DNA of 38,199 nt. Origin: an uncultured Prevotellaceae bacterium. Its GTDB lineage: Bacteria > Bacteroidota > Bacteroidia > Bacteroidales > Bacteroidaceae. A program made the translations under genes and the position numbers. The notes under the pieces are model-generated. The model searched no databases and was not told the origin of the DNA. It saw nothing but the letters and a program-made list of their open reading frames with translations. The stretch lies in NCBI GenBank assembly GCA_902764705.1, contig CACWWZ010000027.1, forward strand, positions 1-38,199. The letters are read 5' to 3'. Below are positions 22,346-32,600 of the stretch, piece after piece (the first letter of the stretch is position 1; every line of letters begins with the position of its first letter).

Positions 22346-23896
22346 TTAATAATCCAGTTCTGGCGAGTGAGTCCAAATGGCGTCGAACCAGTAACTGTCG
22401 TCCGTGTTGGTGCAGGCCTTGATCATCATAGGCACAATCTCGGCGCCGTCGACCACGAAACTACCATCGTTGTGGTTGATGTAGTAGTTGGCCTCATTGC
22501 CACCCATGCTAACGTCCTTGCCACTATTATCCCAAACCATCATAGGGATGCCTGCCAGATATGCTGAACGGCAGAAGTACTCAAGGTAGTACTTACGGTA
22601 GGCATTGGCTGGCGCTGTGGTCTGATATACGCATCCGTACTCTCCCAGATAGCAGGGGATGCCTTTCTCGATGTAGGCTGTGCGCAGCTTGTAGAGTTTA
22701 TTGATGATGTATTCCTCGTTAGCACCATCGACTGAGTAGCCCGGGATGGCATTATGTCCCCAACTGTACACTTTAACGGTGTCTGCTTTTTCGTCGACAG
22801 GTGCCAGACAGAAGTCGTACGGATCGTAGCAGTGTACGCCGACCATGATATGGTTAGCGGGGTCGGTGGGGAGTTTAAGATGCTCGATTGTCAGGTCGAT
22901 GTTGGCAGCATAGCCCGATACTCCAATCCAACGGCTGGTGTTGTTGCCACCAGTCTTGCGAATGGCGTCAACGGCATACTGGTTCCAATTGTTCAGCATT
23001 TTGAACTGCTCTTCTGAACCAGTGCCCCAGTCGTCGCCAGCGTGAACCTCGTTGAAGGTCTCGAAAATGAGCTGATCGTTGTAATTGGCAAAACGTGTGG
23101 CAACTTGTGACCACAGGTCTGCAATGAGCGTGGAGTCGCTCTTTGCGACACTTGGCTGGTTGACAGCGTTGCCCAGAGTTGTCTCGAACGAGTCGTGGTG
23201 AGTGTTGAGAATGACGTTCAGTCCTGCTGCAATGGCCATGTCGACGACACCAGCCACCTCGTTCAGATAGGCTGCATCGATGGTGTTTGTGCCTTCAAGC
23301 ATGTGGCACGTCCAAGTGACAGGAATACGCACAGTCTTGGCACCTGTTGCTGCCAGTTTCTGGAACAATGCTGCCTGAGGCGTGGAACCATCCCAGTAGC
23401 CCCATTCCATGTTGCTGGTGTCAAAGTGGTTACCCAGGTTCCAACCCCAGCCTAACTTCTGTGTCATGGCTGTAGCCTCGTTACTGGGCAGATCCTTGAT
23501 AGTCCATGTGAAGTTCAACTCCTTGTCGTAGACATCGCCTTGCGTACCGACAATGAGTCCTGCTGGAATCACCAGATTCTGCGACTTGTTGTAGCTGACA
23601 TCGGCAGTGATGGTCAACACGGAGTCTGCACCCAGTATCAGCGCTTTCTTGACAGGAACGCCATTCAGCGTGATCTTATCCGTATTCTTGGTGGCAAAAC
23701 CGATCTTTTTGTCGAACTTAACCTTGATGGTCTTTTCACCATATATCAGTGCAGAATTTACATCGGGAGATACGGCAGTAAATTCAGGAGCACCTACGAC
23801 GGGTATACTGTACTGCGCATCAGTGTCGTTGCACGCTGTGGCAAGAAGTGCCACAGCTGCAAGAGACATTGTATTGATAATATTCTTTAGTTTCAT
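22346..23896 (-). CDS. GH5 endo-beta-glucanase-like lipoprotein with N-terminal Ig-like domain
   Basis: A 516-residue lipoprotein (lipobox ATAC, C22). Residues about 37-133 form an Ig-like module (FTAVSPDVNSALIYGEKTIK, then VKFDKKIGFATKNTDKITL), probably a spacer that lifts the enzyme off the outer membrane. The GH5 domain follows: LGWGWNLGNHFDT, the RIPVTWTCHM strand, NTHHDS, acid/base E283 in FETFNEVHAGDDW and nucleophile E419 in CYLGEYGC. These motifs fit the GH5_4/GH5_2-like endoglucanase group better than the mannanase GH5_7 group, so beta-glucan, xyloglucan or glucomannan backbones are candidate substrates. It lies in the SusCD operon 18 nt after the TIG-repeat protein. Confidence 0.87.
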   Translation of the reverse strand: MKLKNIINTMSLAAVALLATACNDTDAQYSIPVVGAPEFTAVSPDVNSALIYGEKTIKVKFDKKIGFATKNTDKITLNGVPVKKALILGADSVLTITADVSYNKSQNLVIPAGLIVGTQGDVYDKELNFTWTIKDLPSNEATAMTQKLGWGWNLGNHFDTSNMEWGYWDGSTPQAALFQKLAATGAKTVRIPVTWTCHMLEGTNTIDAAYLNEVAGVVDMAIAAGLNVILNTHHDSFETTLGNAVNQPSVAKSDSTLIADLWSQVATRFANYNDQLIFETFNEVHAGDDWGTGSEEQFKMLNNWNQYAVDAIRKTGGNNTSRWIGVSGYAANIDLTIEHLKLPTDPANHIMVGVHCYDPYDFCLAPVDEKADTVKVYSWGHNAIPGYSVDGANEEYIINKLYKLRTAYIEKGIPCYLGEYGCVYQTTAPANAYRKYYLEYFCRSAYLAGIPMMVWDNSGKDVSMGGNEANYYINHNDGSFVVDGAEIVPMMIKACTNTDDSYWFDAIWTHSPELDY

Positions 23897-23914
23897 ATTT
23901 CGAATAGTGTTTTG

Positions 23915-26374
23915 TTATTCAATCGTTACCTTTGTGCAAATTACGTTGTCGCCATTGAGCAGGAACGAGCCACCCCATCCACCAGGAGTTGTGATGTGTT
24001 CATAAACATACGGTGTGACCTCGAATTCGATGGCTCCATTATGTTCTGCCAGGTTCCAGCTGCCGTTATTGAAGTCGCAACCTGGGAATGGCGTATTCGG
24101 GTTCCAGTGTCCGTCGACAATCTGGCAGTTCCAAGCGTCTTCCATCGTTTTCAGATAGCAACGGATGATAGAACCTACTTTCATGCCTGCTGCCAGCAGT
24201 TCTGTACCACCATCACTGAGTACGTATGGCTGGTTACCCCAGTTGTCGGCAACGAGTTCTCCTTCCCATACGGTGGTCTCAAGAGAGTTGTAGTGAGTGA
24301 CGGCAATCTTGGTGATGACAGCCTGTCCCATCATGATCCAGCACATACCCCAGTCGGTGAGCGTCGTCAGCTGTTCAACCATCTTGGCTGTAGCAGTGAA
24401 CTCGATGCATCCACCGTGCTCGTCGAGGTTGTAGTTGTTAGGACTGATCTCGCAGGTGCTGCCAATGCCAGCAGCCACACCGGCTTCGAGATGCTCTGCC
24501 CAGTGGCCATCGTAGAACTTGACCATCCACCATCCGTCAACGGGAGTGAGATAGACGCGGATGACATCGCCCTCCTGCAGGTCCATTTCCTTGAACATGT
24601 TGGGGTTGTTGTCGCCATTGGTGCCCTTACCAATCTCCCAGTTGAAACTCCAGTTCTTCAGGTCGGTCAAACCCGTCCACAGCACGGTAGTCACCTCGGT
24701 GTTGGGGATGAAGTCGAAGGTGTAGGTGATCTCACCGTTAGAAGAGATGAGGCGTACCTTCGAGCCCTTCTTCGCTGTGGTGGGAATGCCGATGATGAGT
24801 TGGCTGTTGCTAGTCAGCACATACTGACACTTCTCGCCATTAATCTCTACACCGGTCAGCTTGTCGCCATTGGCCACAGGCAGTGTGAACGAGTCGCCAG
24901 CCTTCAGCTCTGCATCCTCTGCGGGCAGTTCGGTGAAGTAACAGAATACAGCCTCGTTGATGTTCAGTGCAGGACCTTCGACAAATGTGCCGTTTGCCAG
25001 ATTGAACTTGGGCTTGCCGCTCTGTCCGGCCATCGGTACGGTAACGGTAATCTTCTTACCGTCTGCGCTGACTTCAAACTTGTCGTCGTCGTTGGTAGCT
25101 TCGCCGAATGTCACGCTCTTGACGAGGTCAAGGTCCTTACCGGTAATCTGAAGGGGAGAACCAGCACTGGCAGGATTCATATTGTAACGTGTGATGGTTG
25201 GCTTCACCAGCGTGAAGGGAACCTCAACGCTCATGCCGTTGGCCATTACCAGGAGCAAATTGCCGTCGACAGCAACGTCGGGCACAGACTTGACAACAAC
25301 CTTGTCGTCTGATACCTGGATCTCGCCAGCGTCGGGGTTAGCACCATCCAGGATGGTGGGGAACGTCACTGAACTGACGGTAATCATGTCCTTACCCGTG
25401 ATGGTCAGTGTTTGGCCAGCTTTGACGGGATTCGGAGTGGCCACGCAGTTGGTGGGTTTCACGGTGGTCAGGGTACCTATGGGAACCTCGACGCCCGACT
25501 TACATACCATCACGATGTCGCCATCAGGAGCCTCCATAGGCAACATGCATGAAATGCCCTTACCTTCGACGTACTGCATGTAAACAGCGCTGACACCACC
25601 AATCGTGACGTCTTCCACCAGATTGAGGTAAGAACCGTAGATGAGGATGGTTTCGCCAGCCTTACAAACGATGTTACCCATCGGTTCGGCAGTATTGCGG
25701 CCCTTAATGCTAGTAACGGTCGGCAAACCAATCTCGATGGCTGTCTCGCTTTGGATAATCTGATACTCCAGCTCCTCGTCAGACTGAATAGTCAGATCGG
25801 CTGTGTAGAGCTCAATCTTACCTGTTTTTGCCTCCTCGGGAACAGCCACCGTAATGGTATAGCGGTCGTGGGTGATGAAGTCCTGTTCGCTAATTACCAC
25901 ATTGTCAGCAAATGCCAACGAGAGGACCAGGTTCAGGTAGTCGCCCTTGATGGTCACTACGTCGCCAGGCATTGCAGAAGCAGGCGAGAAACTTTCAAAT
26001 TCGATACTCTCAATGTATGTCAGCTCACTCTTTGTCGTGATGGTCTGATTTGTATTTGTCGTCAAAGTGACAAAACCTACTTCTGGACCATCTTTGGGAA
26101 CGTTAATACGAATTTCGCTGGGAACACCGGCCTTCACTACTTCGTAATTGGTGATGGCGGAAATACCAGGAATCTGGATGCTGGCAATCTGGTCGAGATT
26201 GCTACCCACAAAGCGCAGCGTTCCGCCCCGCATCACGGGATTAGGTCCATAAGCATTGAGACTGACACCGCCTTGATACTGGTTGGTATCCAGATCGTCG
26301 TTGCTGCACGCTGTCAGCGACAGCCCGACAAGGGCCATCATCAACAGGGCAAATATATTTTTGATACTTTTCAT
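23915..26374 (-). CDS. IPT/TIG-repeat surface lipoprotein with duplicated C-terminal module
   Basis: An 819-residue predicted surface glycan-binding lipoprotein (lipobox LTAC, C23). About six IPT/TIG-type Ig domains follow one another to residue 555; recurring openings are NPVMRGGTLRFVGSNL, PASAMPGDVVTIKGDYL, NPVKAGQTLTITGKDM and NPASAGSPLQITGKDL. The C-terminus (residues 560-819) is two copies of a module of roughly 120-140 residues sharing TTVLWTG/TTVWEG, a DGHW motif, NLxEHGGxIEF and a closing VITK(I/V). The tryptophan-rich content suggests carbohydrate binding, but I do not recognise the module. It sits between the SGBP-B-like gene and the GH5 gene in the SusCD operon. Confidence 0.82.
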   Translation of the reverse strand: MKSIKNIFALLMMALVGLSLTACSNDDLDTNQYQGGVSLNAYGPNPVMRGGTLRFVGSNLDQIASIQIPGISAITNYEVVKAGVPSEIRINVPKDGPEVGFVTLTTNTNQTITTKSELTYIESIEFESFSPASAMPGDVVTIKGDYLNLVLSLAFADNVVISEQDFITHDRYTITVAVPEEAKTGKIELYTADLTIQSDEELEYQIIQSETAIEIGLPTVTSIKGRNTAEPMGNIVCKAGETILIYGSYLNLVEDVTIGGVSAVYMQYVEGKGISCMLPMEAPDGDIVMVCKSGVEVPIGTLTTVKPTNCVATPNPVKAGQTLTITGKDMITVSSVTFPTILDGANPDAGEIQVSDDKVVVKSVPDVAVDGNLLLVMANGMSVEVPFTLVKPTITRYNMNPASAGSPLQITGKDLDLVKSVTFGEATNDDDKFEVSADGKKITVTVPMAGQSGKPKFNLANGTFVEGPALNINEAVFCYFTELPAEDAELKAGDSFTLPVANGDKLTGVEINGEKCQYVLTSNSQLIIGIPTTAKKGSKVRLISSNGEITYTFDFIPNTEVTTVLWTGLTDLKNWSFNWEIGKGTNGDNNPNMFKEMDLQEGDVIRVYLTPVDGWWMVKFYDGHWAEHLEAGVAAGIGSTCEISPNNYNLDEHGGCIEFTATAKMVEQLTTLTDWGMCWIMMGQAVITKIAVTHYNSLETTVWEGELVADNWGNQPYVLSDGGTELLAAGMKVGSIIRCYLKTMEDAWNCQIVDGHWNPNTPFPGCDFNNGSWNLAEHNGAIEFEVTPYVYEHITTPGGWGGSFLLNGDNVICTKVTIE

Positions 26375-26393
26375 AATCGTAAATGACTTTTAT

Positions 26394-27824
26394 TTATTTG
26401 TAAGGAACAACGCGTATGTTATCGATGCGGAGAAGAGGAGTACACTCCTTACCCTTTCCACCGCCCAAAAGGAACAATGTCAGACTAGCAAAGTCGCTGG
26501 CCTTGGTGGGACCAACGGATGCGGGCTTTCCGTCCTTGTCGAGTTTGAGGTCTTCCAAAGGAACGGTTACTGTAATCCACTTTCCGTCGGTATGGAACTC
26601 ACCTGTGGTCATCCAAGGACGATAGAAGGCACGTCCCCAGTCGCCAGAACCCCATTTGTAATCAGGCTTGGAAGCGTCGAATACGGCGTGATTGGCATCA
26701 CCAACAACCTTATAGCCTGCTATGGGATTTCCTGAGAGAGTGACTTGGTCGATAGGCTGGAAGCAGACTTGCATGGCTCCCGATGCCCATGCGTTGTTAG
26801 AAGGAATGTTCATTTCAAACTTCAAGGCCATGGACTCCCACTTGTTGAAGTCAGCTACGTTGAAGAGGGCAGCACCAGGAGGTGTCGTGATGTTCTGTGG
26901 AGTATCCCAGCTTCCGCACCAGAAGTCAAAGCGGAATGGAACATCGCACCATCCACCGTCTTCGTCCAATGTGGTTGCTCCGTCACCAATAGTGATGTAG
27001 TGCCTACAGTTGGTGAGTGAGTATTCGTCTTCAATCGGGTCACGAACCTTCCATCCCTGTGAGAACAGACCTGTTCCGCCATCAGCCACCGTCTCGAAGT
27101 CGAAGAGCATGCCACGATTGTCGAGATAGTAGAATGGTGACGATGCTGTACCATAGATAGAAGACATGGTGATGGGGCCTCTTCCTGCGCCCTCGGGAAT
27201 GGTCAGCGACACAGAGGTGAAGTCATCGGCAATATCACTGACATCAATAGGTGCTGGAATGAGCGAACCATCCTCACCGGTAAACCACGCCTTAAGCGGG
27301 TAGCTGGGGTCATATACAAAATAGTTACCAGTAAATGTGACCTTGTCGCCAATGGCTGCATATTCACACGACATCGTCTTGATGTCAGGAGCAGGAATCA
27401 CCACTTTGAAGTTGACCTTAACGGTGTCCTTGTTCTGAGTGATGAGGTATATCTTGTCGGTGACGTCCTTGGGCACTGATTTGGGAACGTCGACGAGCAG
27501 TGCATTGTCAGTAATATAACTGGTGTTCAGAATGGCCTGCCTGTCGTTGAACCATATCTCATAGACACTACGCAGGTTAGAGCCAATGAGAGCAATCGTT
27601 GACTGAGGTGAAGCCTGTTCTACCAATTCCCCGTTCGTGTAGTGGGTATTGGCAGCATCGTTGTTGCCTTTGATTTCTGAAGACAGACAGCGGATGTAGT
27701 CCACTGTGGGAAGTCCATCAGCTACTTCGTATTTGTCAGGCTCGTCCTTGCACGATGTTACCGTTAAGCTGATAGCGGCCACCAGCATCAGACCAAAGCC
27801 TTTATAATATCTTGTTATTTTCAT
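26394..27824 (-). CDS. SGBP-B-like surface glycan-binding lipoprotein
   Basis: A 476-residue lipoprotein (lipobox VTSC, C25). Two Ig/TIG-like domains occupy roughly residues 35-235 (PQSTIALIGSNLRSVYEIWF; AIGDKVTFTGNYFVYDP). The C-terminal half is the glycan-binding domain family first described in xyloglucan SGBP-B: FDFETVADGG near its start, WKVRDPIEDEYSLTNCRHY, and the closing LLRIDNIRVVPYK. In this family the C-terminal domain binds beta-1,4-linked backbones; homologues occur in mannan and mixed-linkage glucan loci too. It follows susD by 20 nt. In this operon it would capture polysaccharide at the surface next to SusCD. Confidence 0.83.
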   Translation of the reverse strand: MKITRYYKGFGLMLVAAISLTVTSCKDEPDKYEVADGLPTVDYIRCLSSEIKGNNDAANTHYTNGELVEQASPQSTIALIGSNLRSVYEIWFNDRQAILNTSYITDNALLVDVPKSVPKDVTDKIYLITQNKDTVKVNFKVVIPAPDIKTMSCEYAAIGDKVTFTGNYFVYDPSYPLKAWFTGEDGSLIPAPIDVSDIADDFTSVSLTIPEGAGRGPITMSSIYGTASSPFYYLDNRGMLFDFETVADGGTGLFSQGWKVRDPIEDEYSLTNCRHYITIGDGATTLDEDGGWCDVPFRFDFWCGSWDTPQNITTPPGAALFNVADFNKWESMALKFEMNIPSNNAWASGAMQVCFQPIDQVTLSGNPIAGYKVVGDANHAVFDASKPDYKWGSGDWGRAFYRPWMTTGEFHTDGKWITVTVPLEDLKLDKDGKPASVGPTKASDFASLTLFLLGGGKGKECTPLLRIDNIRVVPYK

Positions 27825-27844
27825 AATGCTTACATACTTTAAAG

Positions 27845-29620
27845 TTATTCATAGCTATAGGTTGCGCGAACATCAACATGCACACCATCTACATTTGTAG
27901 CCAGATTCGGGTTGGACAGCACGTCGTCGGCTGTAGGAGGAAGAATGAAGTACCGTTTACCTGAGTCAGGATCCTTCTTCATCAATGTGGTAACATTAGG
28001 AGCTTGTACGGAAGTGTTGTACATCATCTTGGATGGGTCAACATTCCAGGTTCCCTTATCGTGATACTCCTTATACAGTTCGTCAAGTCCCCAGAACTGG
28101 TTGCGCTTTTGTGACTGGAGCTCCTTGATACAGAAGTCTGGATCGTAGTACGAAGTACGAACATAGTCGTACCAGCGGTCACCTTCCATAGCGAATTCCA
28201 AACGGCGCTCCTTCCAGATGTCATCCCATGTGATAGTGCTGGGCTTGGGGTCAGGATTCTGCTGGCCACGGCTGCGTACAGCGTAGAAGGCATCGATGGC
28301 AGAAGCATCGGATGTAGAAGAACCACGTCCACCACAGATTGCTTCAGCATAAATCAGATAGACGTCAGAGAGACGCAACAGGAAGGTTGGCACTGAGCTG
28401 GCCATACGTCCGTCAGAGCAACCAGCACCTTGTTCATGGTCGTAGGTGTCGCCATAGATGTGCTTTGCAGAGTTCGAACCTGTAGCGGACTCCAGAGAAC
28501 CGGTAGTGCTGTTCTCATAGATGAATTTGATGTAGCTCCAGCCATTTGCATCGTGTGGCTTGTCCTGCCAGAACTGCTTATAGCTAAAGCCTGGCAACAT
28601 CATAGTAGCATGCAAGCGTGGATATTCTTGCAGGCCTTTCCAAACGTCAGGCGACTGTTCAAGCAGCTTCACACCAAAGGCCTCTTGTAAGTCTGCCGAG
28701 AAACCGTTCCAGCCTCCCCAGGTTGCACCCCAGTCGTCAATGCCGCTGATAGCGAGGTCGCTTTGATAGGAGTTCTGGCGAGTCCAGTTGGTTCCTTCGG
28801 CCGTCCAGCGCCATGCAATAAGGCCTTCCTCTGTATAGCGGTTTTTGAGCAGGAAGATGTCTTCATAGTTGGCTTCCAGTTTCTTGCCGGAATTCTCAAT
28901 CACGTCCTTGGCGTAGGAAGCAGCCTTGGCCAGGTCTTCCTTATTGACGGTTCCGCTCAAACCAGACTTGGTGAGGTAAACCTTGGCCAGCAAACCTATG
29001 GCCGACCACTTGTCGAGACGTCCTGGTTGTGATGCTTTCTCAGGCAGCAACTCGATGGCTTTCTCAAGCGTCATGATGATGTACTCATAGACATCTGCAC
29101 GCTTTACTTTCTGCATGGTGCTGTATGCGCCAGACTGAAGTACCTTGTTATTGCTGTGTACGATGGGAACTTCACCGAAGGTGCGAACCAGAAAGAAATA
29201 ACCCATTGCCTTCCATAGCAGACATTCGCCCATGGCCGGTGCTTTAAGACTCAAATCAACAGGACTTCCCTGAAGCAGCTCATAAACGGTATTGCAATGT
29301 CCTACAGCAGCCCAAAGGGAGGCAGACATGTTCACCAAATCCTCGTCAGTTCCGTTTACCGTGAACTGCAGATAGGGACTGGAACCCCAGAAATAGTTAC
29401 CTGAGAGAACTTCGCCAATCTTGATGAAACCACGCTGGAAGTCATACCAAGGTGAGTTATACAAATAGGACGTTGCTCCCAAACATTGTGCTTCTGTCTT
29501 ATAATAATTGTCTGTAGTATAGCTGTCCTCACTCGGTTTGTCCAGGAATTTCTCGCAACTGGTGAAGACGAGTCCTGCGATGGTAAGGAATGCCAGCTTT
29601 TTGATATTATCGAATTTCAT
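27845..29620 (-). CDS. susD: SusD/RagB-family outer-membrane glycan-binding lipoprotein
   Basis: A 591-residue lipoprotein (lipobox FTSC, C22). The start SCEKFLDKPSEDSYTTDNYY is typical of SusD proteins, and the helical repeats, the block SDVYLIYAEAICGG and the C-terminal ITWDDIWKERRLEFAMEGDR followed by WYDYVRT identify the family. SusD forms the lid over the SusC barrel and hands oligosaccharides to it. It lies 16 nt after susC. Aromatic residues are abundant, as expected for glycan binding. Symbol is given by family; the substrate here is inferred from the GH enzymes. Confidence 0.93.
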   Translation of the reverse strand: MKFDNIKKLAFLTIAGLVFTSCEKFLDKPSEDSYTTDNYYKTEAQCLGATSYLYNSPWYDFQRGFIKIGEVLSGNYFWGSSPYLQFTVNGTDEDLVNMSASLWAAVGHCNTVYELLQGSPVDLSLKAPAMGECLLWKAMGYFFLVRTFGEVPIVHSNNKVLQSGAYSTMQKVKRADVYEYIIMTLEKAIELLPEKASQPGRLDKWSAIGLLAKVYLTKSGLSGTVNKEDLAKAASYAKDVIENSGKKLEANYEDIFLLKNRYTEEGLIAWRWTAEGTNWTRQNSYQSDLAISGIDDWGATWGGWNGFSADLQEAFGVKLLEQSPDVWKGLQEYPRLHATMMLPGFSYKQFWQDKPHDANGWSYIKFIYENSTTGSLESATGSNSAKHIYGDTYDHEQGAGCSDGRMASSVPTFLLRLSDVYLIYAEAICGGRGSSTSDASAIDAFYAVRSRGQQNPDPKPSTITWDDIWKERRLEFAMEGDRWYDYVRTSYYDPDFCIKELQSQKRNQFWGLDELYKEYHDKGTWNVDPSKMMYNTSVQAPNVTTLMKKDPDSGKRYFILPPTADDVLSNPNLATNVDGVHVDVRATYSYE

Positions 29621-29636
29621 AATTCTTTTCCTTTCT

Positions 29637-32600
29637 TTAGAATGAGACGTTCAAAGCGAATGAGTAAGTTGTCGGCGAGGGGTAGCGTCCGTTGTCAAGT
29701 CCGAAGACGTTGGCGCTGGTCGTACTGGCACCCACTTCCGGGTCATATCCGCTGTAGTTAGTAATAGTCAAGAGATTCTGAATGTTGCATGAGAGACGAA
29801 GGTTGTCAATACCCCACTTGGAGATCCACTTCTTGGGGAAGTTGTATCCTAAGGCGATATTCTTCAGACGTACATAGCTTCCGTCCTCGATGTAGCGGTC
29901 GCTCCAACGGTCGTTGTCGTTAGGATCGTTGATAGAAGCGCGAGGCATTGATGTGCCTGAGTTGGAAACACGGATGTTGGTAATGTCATCATACCAATTC
30001 CATACGAGCTGTCCATCACCACGGTCGACACCAGCAGAATAGTCCTTGTTGGCGTTAATAGGCTGCAGGATGGCGCGTCCGTTAACATCATTCAACTGGT
30101 TAGTCCACGATGAGTTCATGTGGGTAAGCTTCATCTTGTTGTAGTTACCAATCTTACCACCAACAGAACCGTTGATGAAAATGTTCAGATCGAAGCCTTT
30201 GTATGTAAAGGTGTTGTTGAAACCAAAGGTGTACTTGGGCAGTGGGTTGCCAATGACGGTACGGTCGTTCTCGTCGATGACGCCGTCACCGTTCAGGTCC
30301 TTGTACTTGATATCTCCAACCCAAACGGTAGAGCCTTTCGAAAAGACACCATTAGAAGGATAGGCTGCAGGCTTCGGAGATGTTTCGATGTCCTCCAGAC
30401 TTTCGTAGACACCGTCGCAAACGTAGCCGTAGAAGTTGTACAGCGACTCACCCTCCTTGGTATATGACACCACGTCAGTCCACTGACCGTAACCAGTCAA
30501 GGCGACAGAGGTACTTCCATCGCTCAGACTGACCAGCTTGTTCTTGTTGAACGAAATCTGGAAGTCAGAGTCCCATGTGAAGTCCTTGGTGCGGATGGGG
30601 TGGGTGTTCAGTGAAATCTCAAGACCCGTATTGCGGATGTGACCGTAGTTACCCCAAGGTGCTTTCAGAGAAGAAGAACCATTACCCTGTGTTCCCATAA
30701 TAGAGGGAAGGTTCAGCATCATCAGCATATCCTTGGATTCTTTGACGTAGAAATCGACAGTAAGGTTGATGCGGTCGTTCAGGAAACCGAGGTCGAGACC
30801 AACGTTCCACTGTTCCTGGCTTTCCCATTTGATGTCCTTGTTGGCAATCTGTGCAGGACGGTAGGTGACACCCAGGTCAGACTCCATCTTGCTCAAGGGA
30901 ACGCCCCACTTGAATCCACCGATGTTGGCGTTACCAGTCTGACCCCAGCCGAGACGCAGCTTACCATTGCTGATGACGTTGCCAAGAGCCTCTTGGAAGA
31001 ACTTCTCGTTCGAGAAACGCCATGAAGCGGCAAACGAGTGGAAACCTGCCCAGCGATTGTTAGGACCGAAGTTTGAACTACCGTCATAACGATAGGTGTA
31101 AGTGGCATTATAGCGGTTGTCGAAACTGTAAGTCCAACGAGTGAAGAACGATGCCATAGAACTGCTGCCGAAACCGTTGCTGAAGGTTTGTGTGCCCTGA
31201 CCGAGGTTAGGACTGTGTACTTCATCAGAGGGAAGGTTTGTATTGGAAACAGTGATGTAGTCATACTTTGACTCCCATGCTTCCTGACCTACCATACCTG
31301 TTACGTTATGCTTCTCGGCAAAAGTGTGCATCCATGTCAGATAGTTCTTGATTTGCAGGAACTGGCCGCTGTTCTTATTCCATTGTGAGGAGTTGGTTGT
31401 GCGCTTCCAGGTGCCCAGGCTAATCATGGGCTCATAAGTCTCACCCTTGCTGGAGTTAACGTCGAAGCCCACCTCCGTATGCCAAGTCAGATTAATCTTC
31501 TTGAATGGTGTCACATCGAAGAAGATGTTACCATTCAGTTTCTGACGGTTCAGTAAAATCTCGTCCGACAAAGCCATAGCAATAGGATTGGGGTTAGTAT
31601 AACCCTCCTGGCTGATGGATGAATAACCACCTTCTATATTATAAATAGGTATAGAAGGAATGGTGGTCAGCGAGTAGGTAATCAAACCCTCGTCAGAGTC
31701 AGCTAACTTCAAATCATCGTTACTGTTAGAGTAGGCGAGGTTGACGCCCATCTTCAGCCAACTCTTTAGTTCCGCATCAATGTTGGAACGGAAAGAAAGA
31801 CGGTCGAACTTAGAGCCGATGATGGTACCTTCTTGATTCATATATGAACCTGAGACATAGTACTTCACTTTTTCAGTACCACCTTGGGCACTAATTTGGT
31901 GACTGTGCTGCCAAGCTGTCTGGAATACAGCATCCTGCCAGTTTGTACCCTTGCCCAAAAGAGAAGGATCTGCCAAATATGCATTCTGGGTGGATATTTC
32001 ACCCTGTTCGTATAATCCGTTATAGAACTGGGCGTATTCACGCAGGTTCATCATGTCCAGACGCTTGGTCTGACGGCTGGCTGCCACCATACCGTTATAA
32101 GAGAACTTAGCTTCACCGGCTTTACCATGTTTGGTGGTGATGAGGACAACACCATTAGCACCTTGAGCACCATAGATGGCGGTTGCCGATGCGTCCTTCA
32201 GGATTTCCATGCTAACGATGTCAGCGGGATCAATCGTAGACAAGGGAGAAATGGTAGATACGGAACCATTACCCAGCGCGTCGCCCAAACCATAGGCAGC
32301 ACCCGACTCACCGCGGTCATTGCCTCTGACAATGACACCGTCAATAACATACAAAGGTTCTGCATTTGCATTGATGGTTGCGGTACCACGAACGCGGATA
32401 GACGATGCGGAACCTGGTGCACCAGAGGTTTGTACTGCTGACACACCGGCTGCACGGCCCTGTAGACTTTGGTCGAGCGAGGTGATGATAGACCCCTTGA
32501 TGGCACTCTCTCCGATGGTGGAGGATGCACCAGAGATGTCTGACTTCTTCATCGTACCATAACCTACGACAACGACCTCGTCGAGCATCTTTTTGTCTTC

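Noticed and set aside
23912-25312. Long open frame (466 codons) on the plus strand opposite the TIG-repeat gene
   Set aside because: It is antisense to a well-supported lipoprotein gene, shows no recognisable domain or signal, and has no promoter. Long antisense frames arise from codon bias in Ser/Thr/Val-rich proteins.
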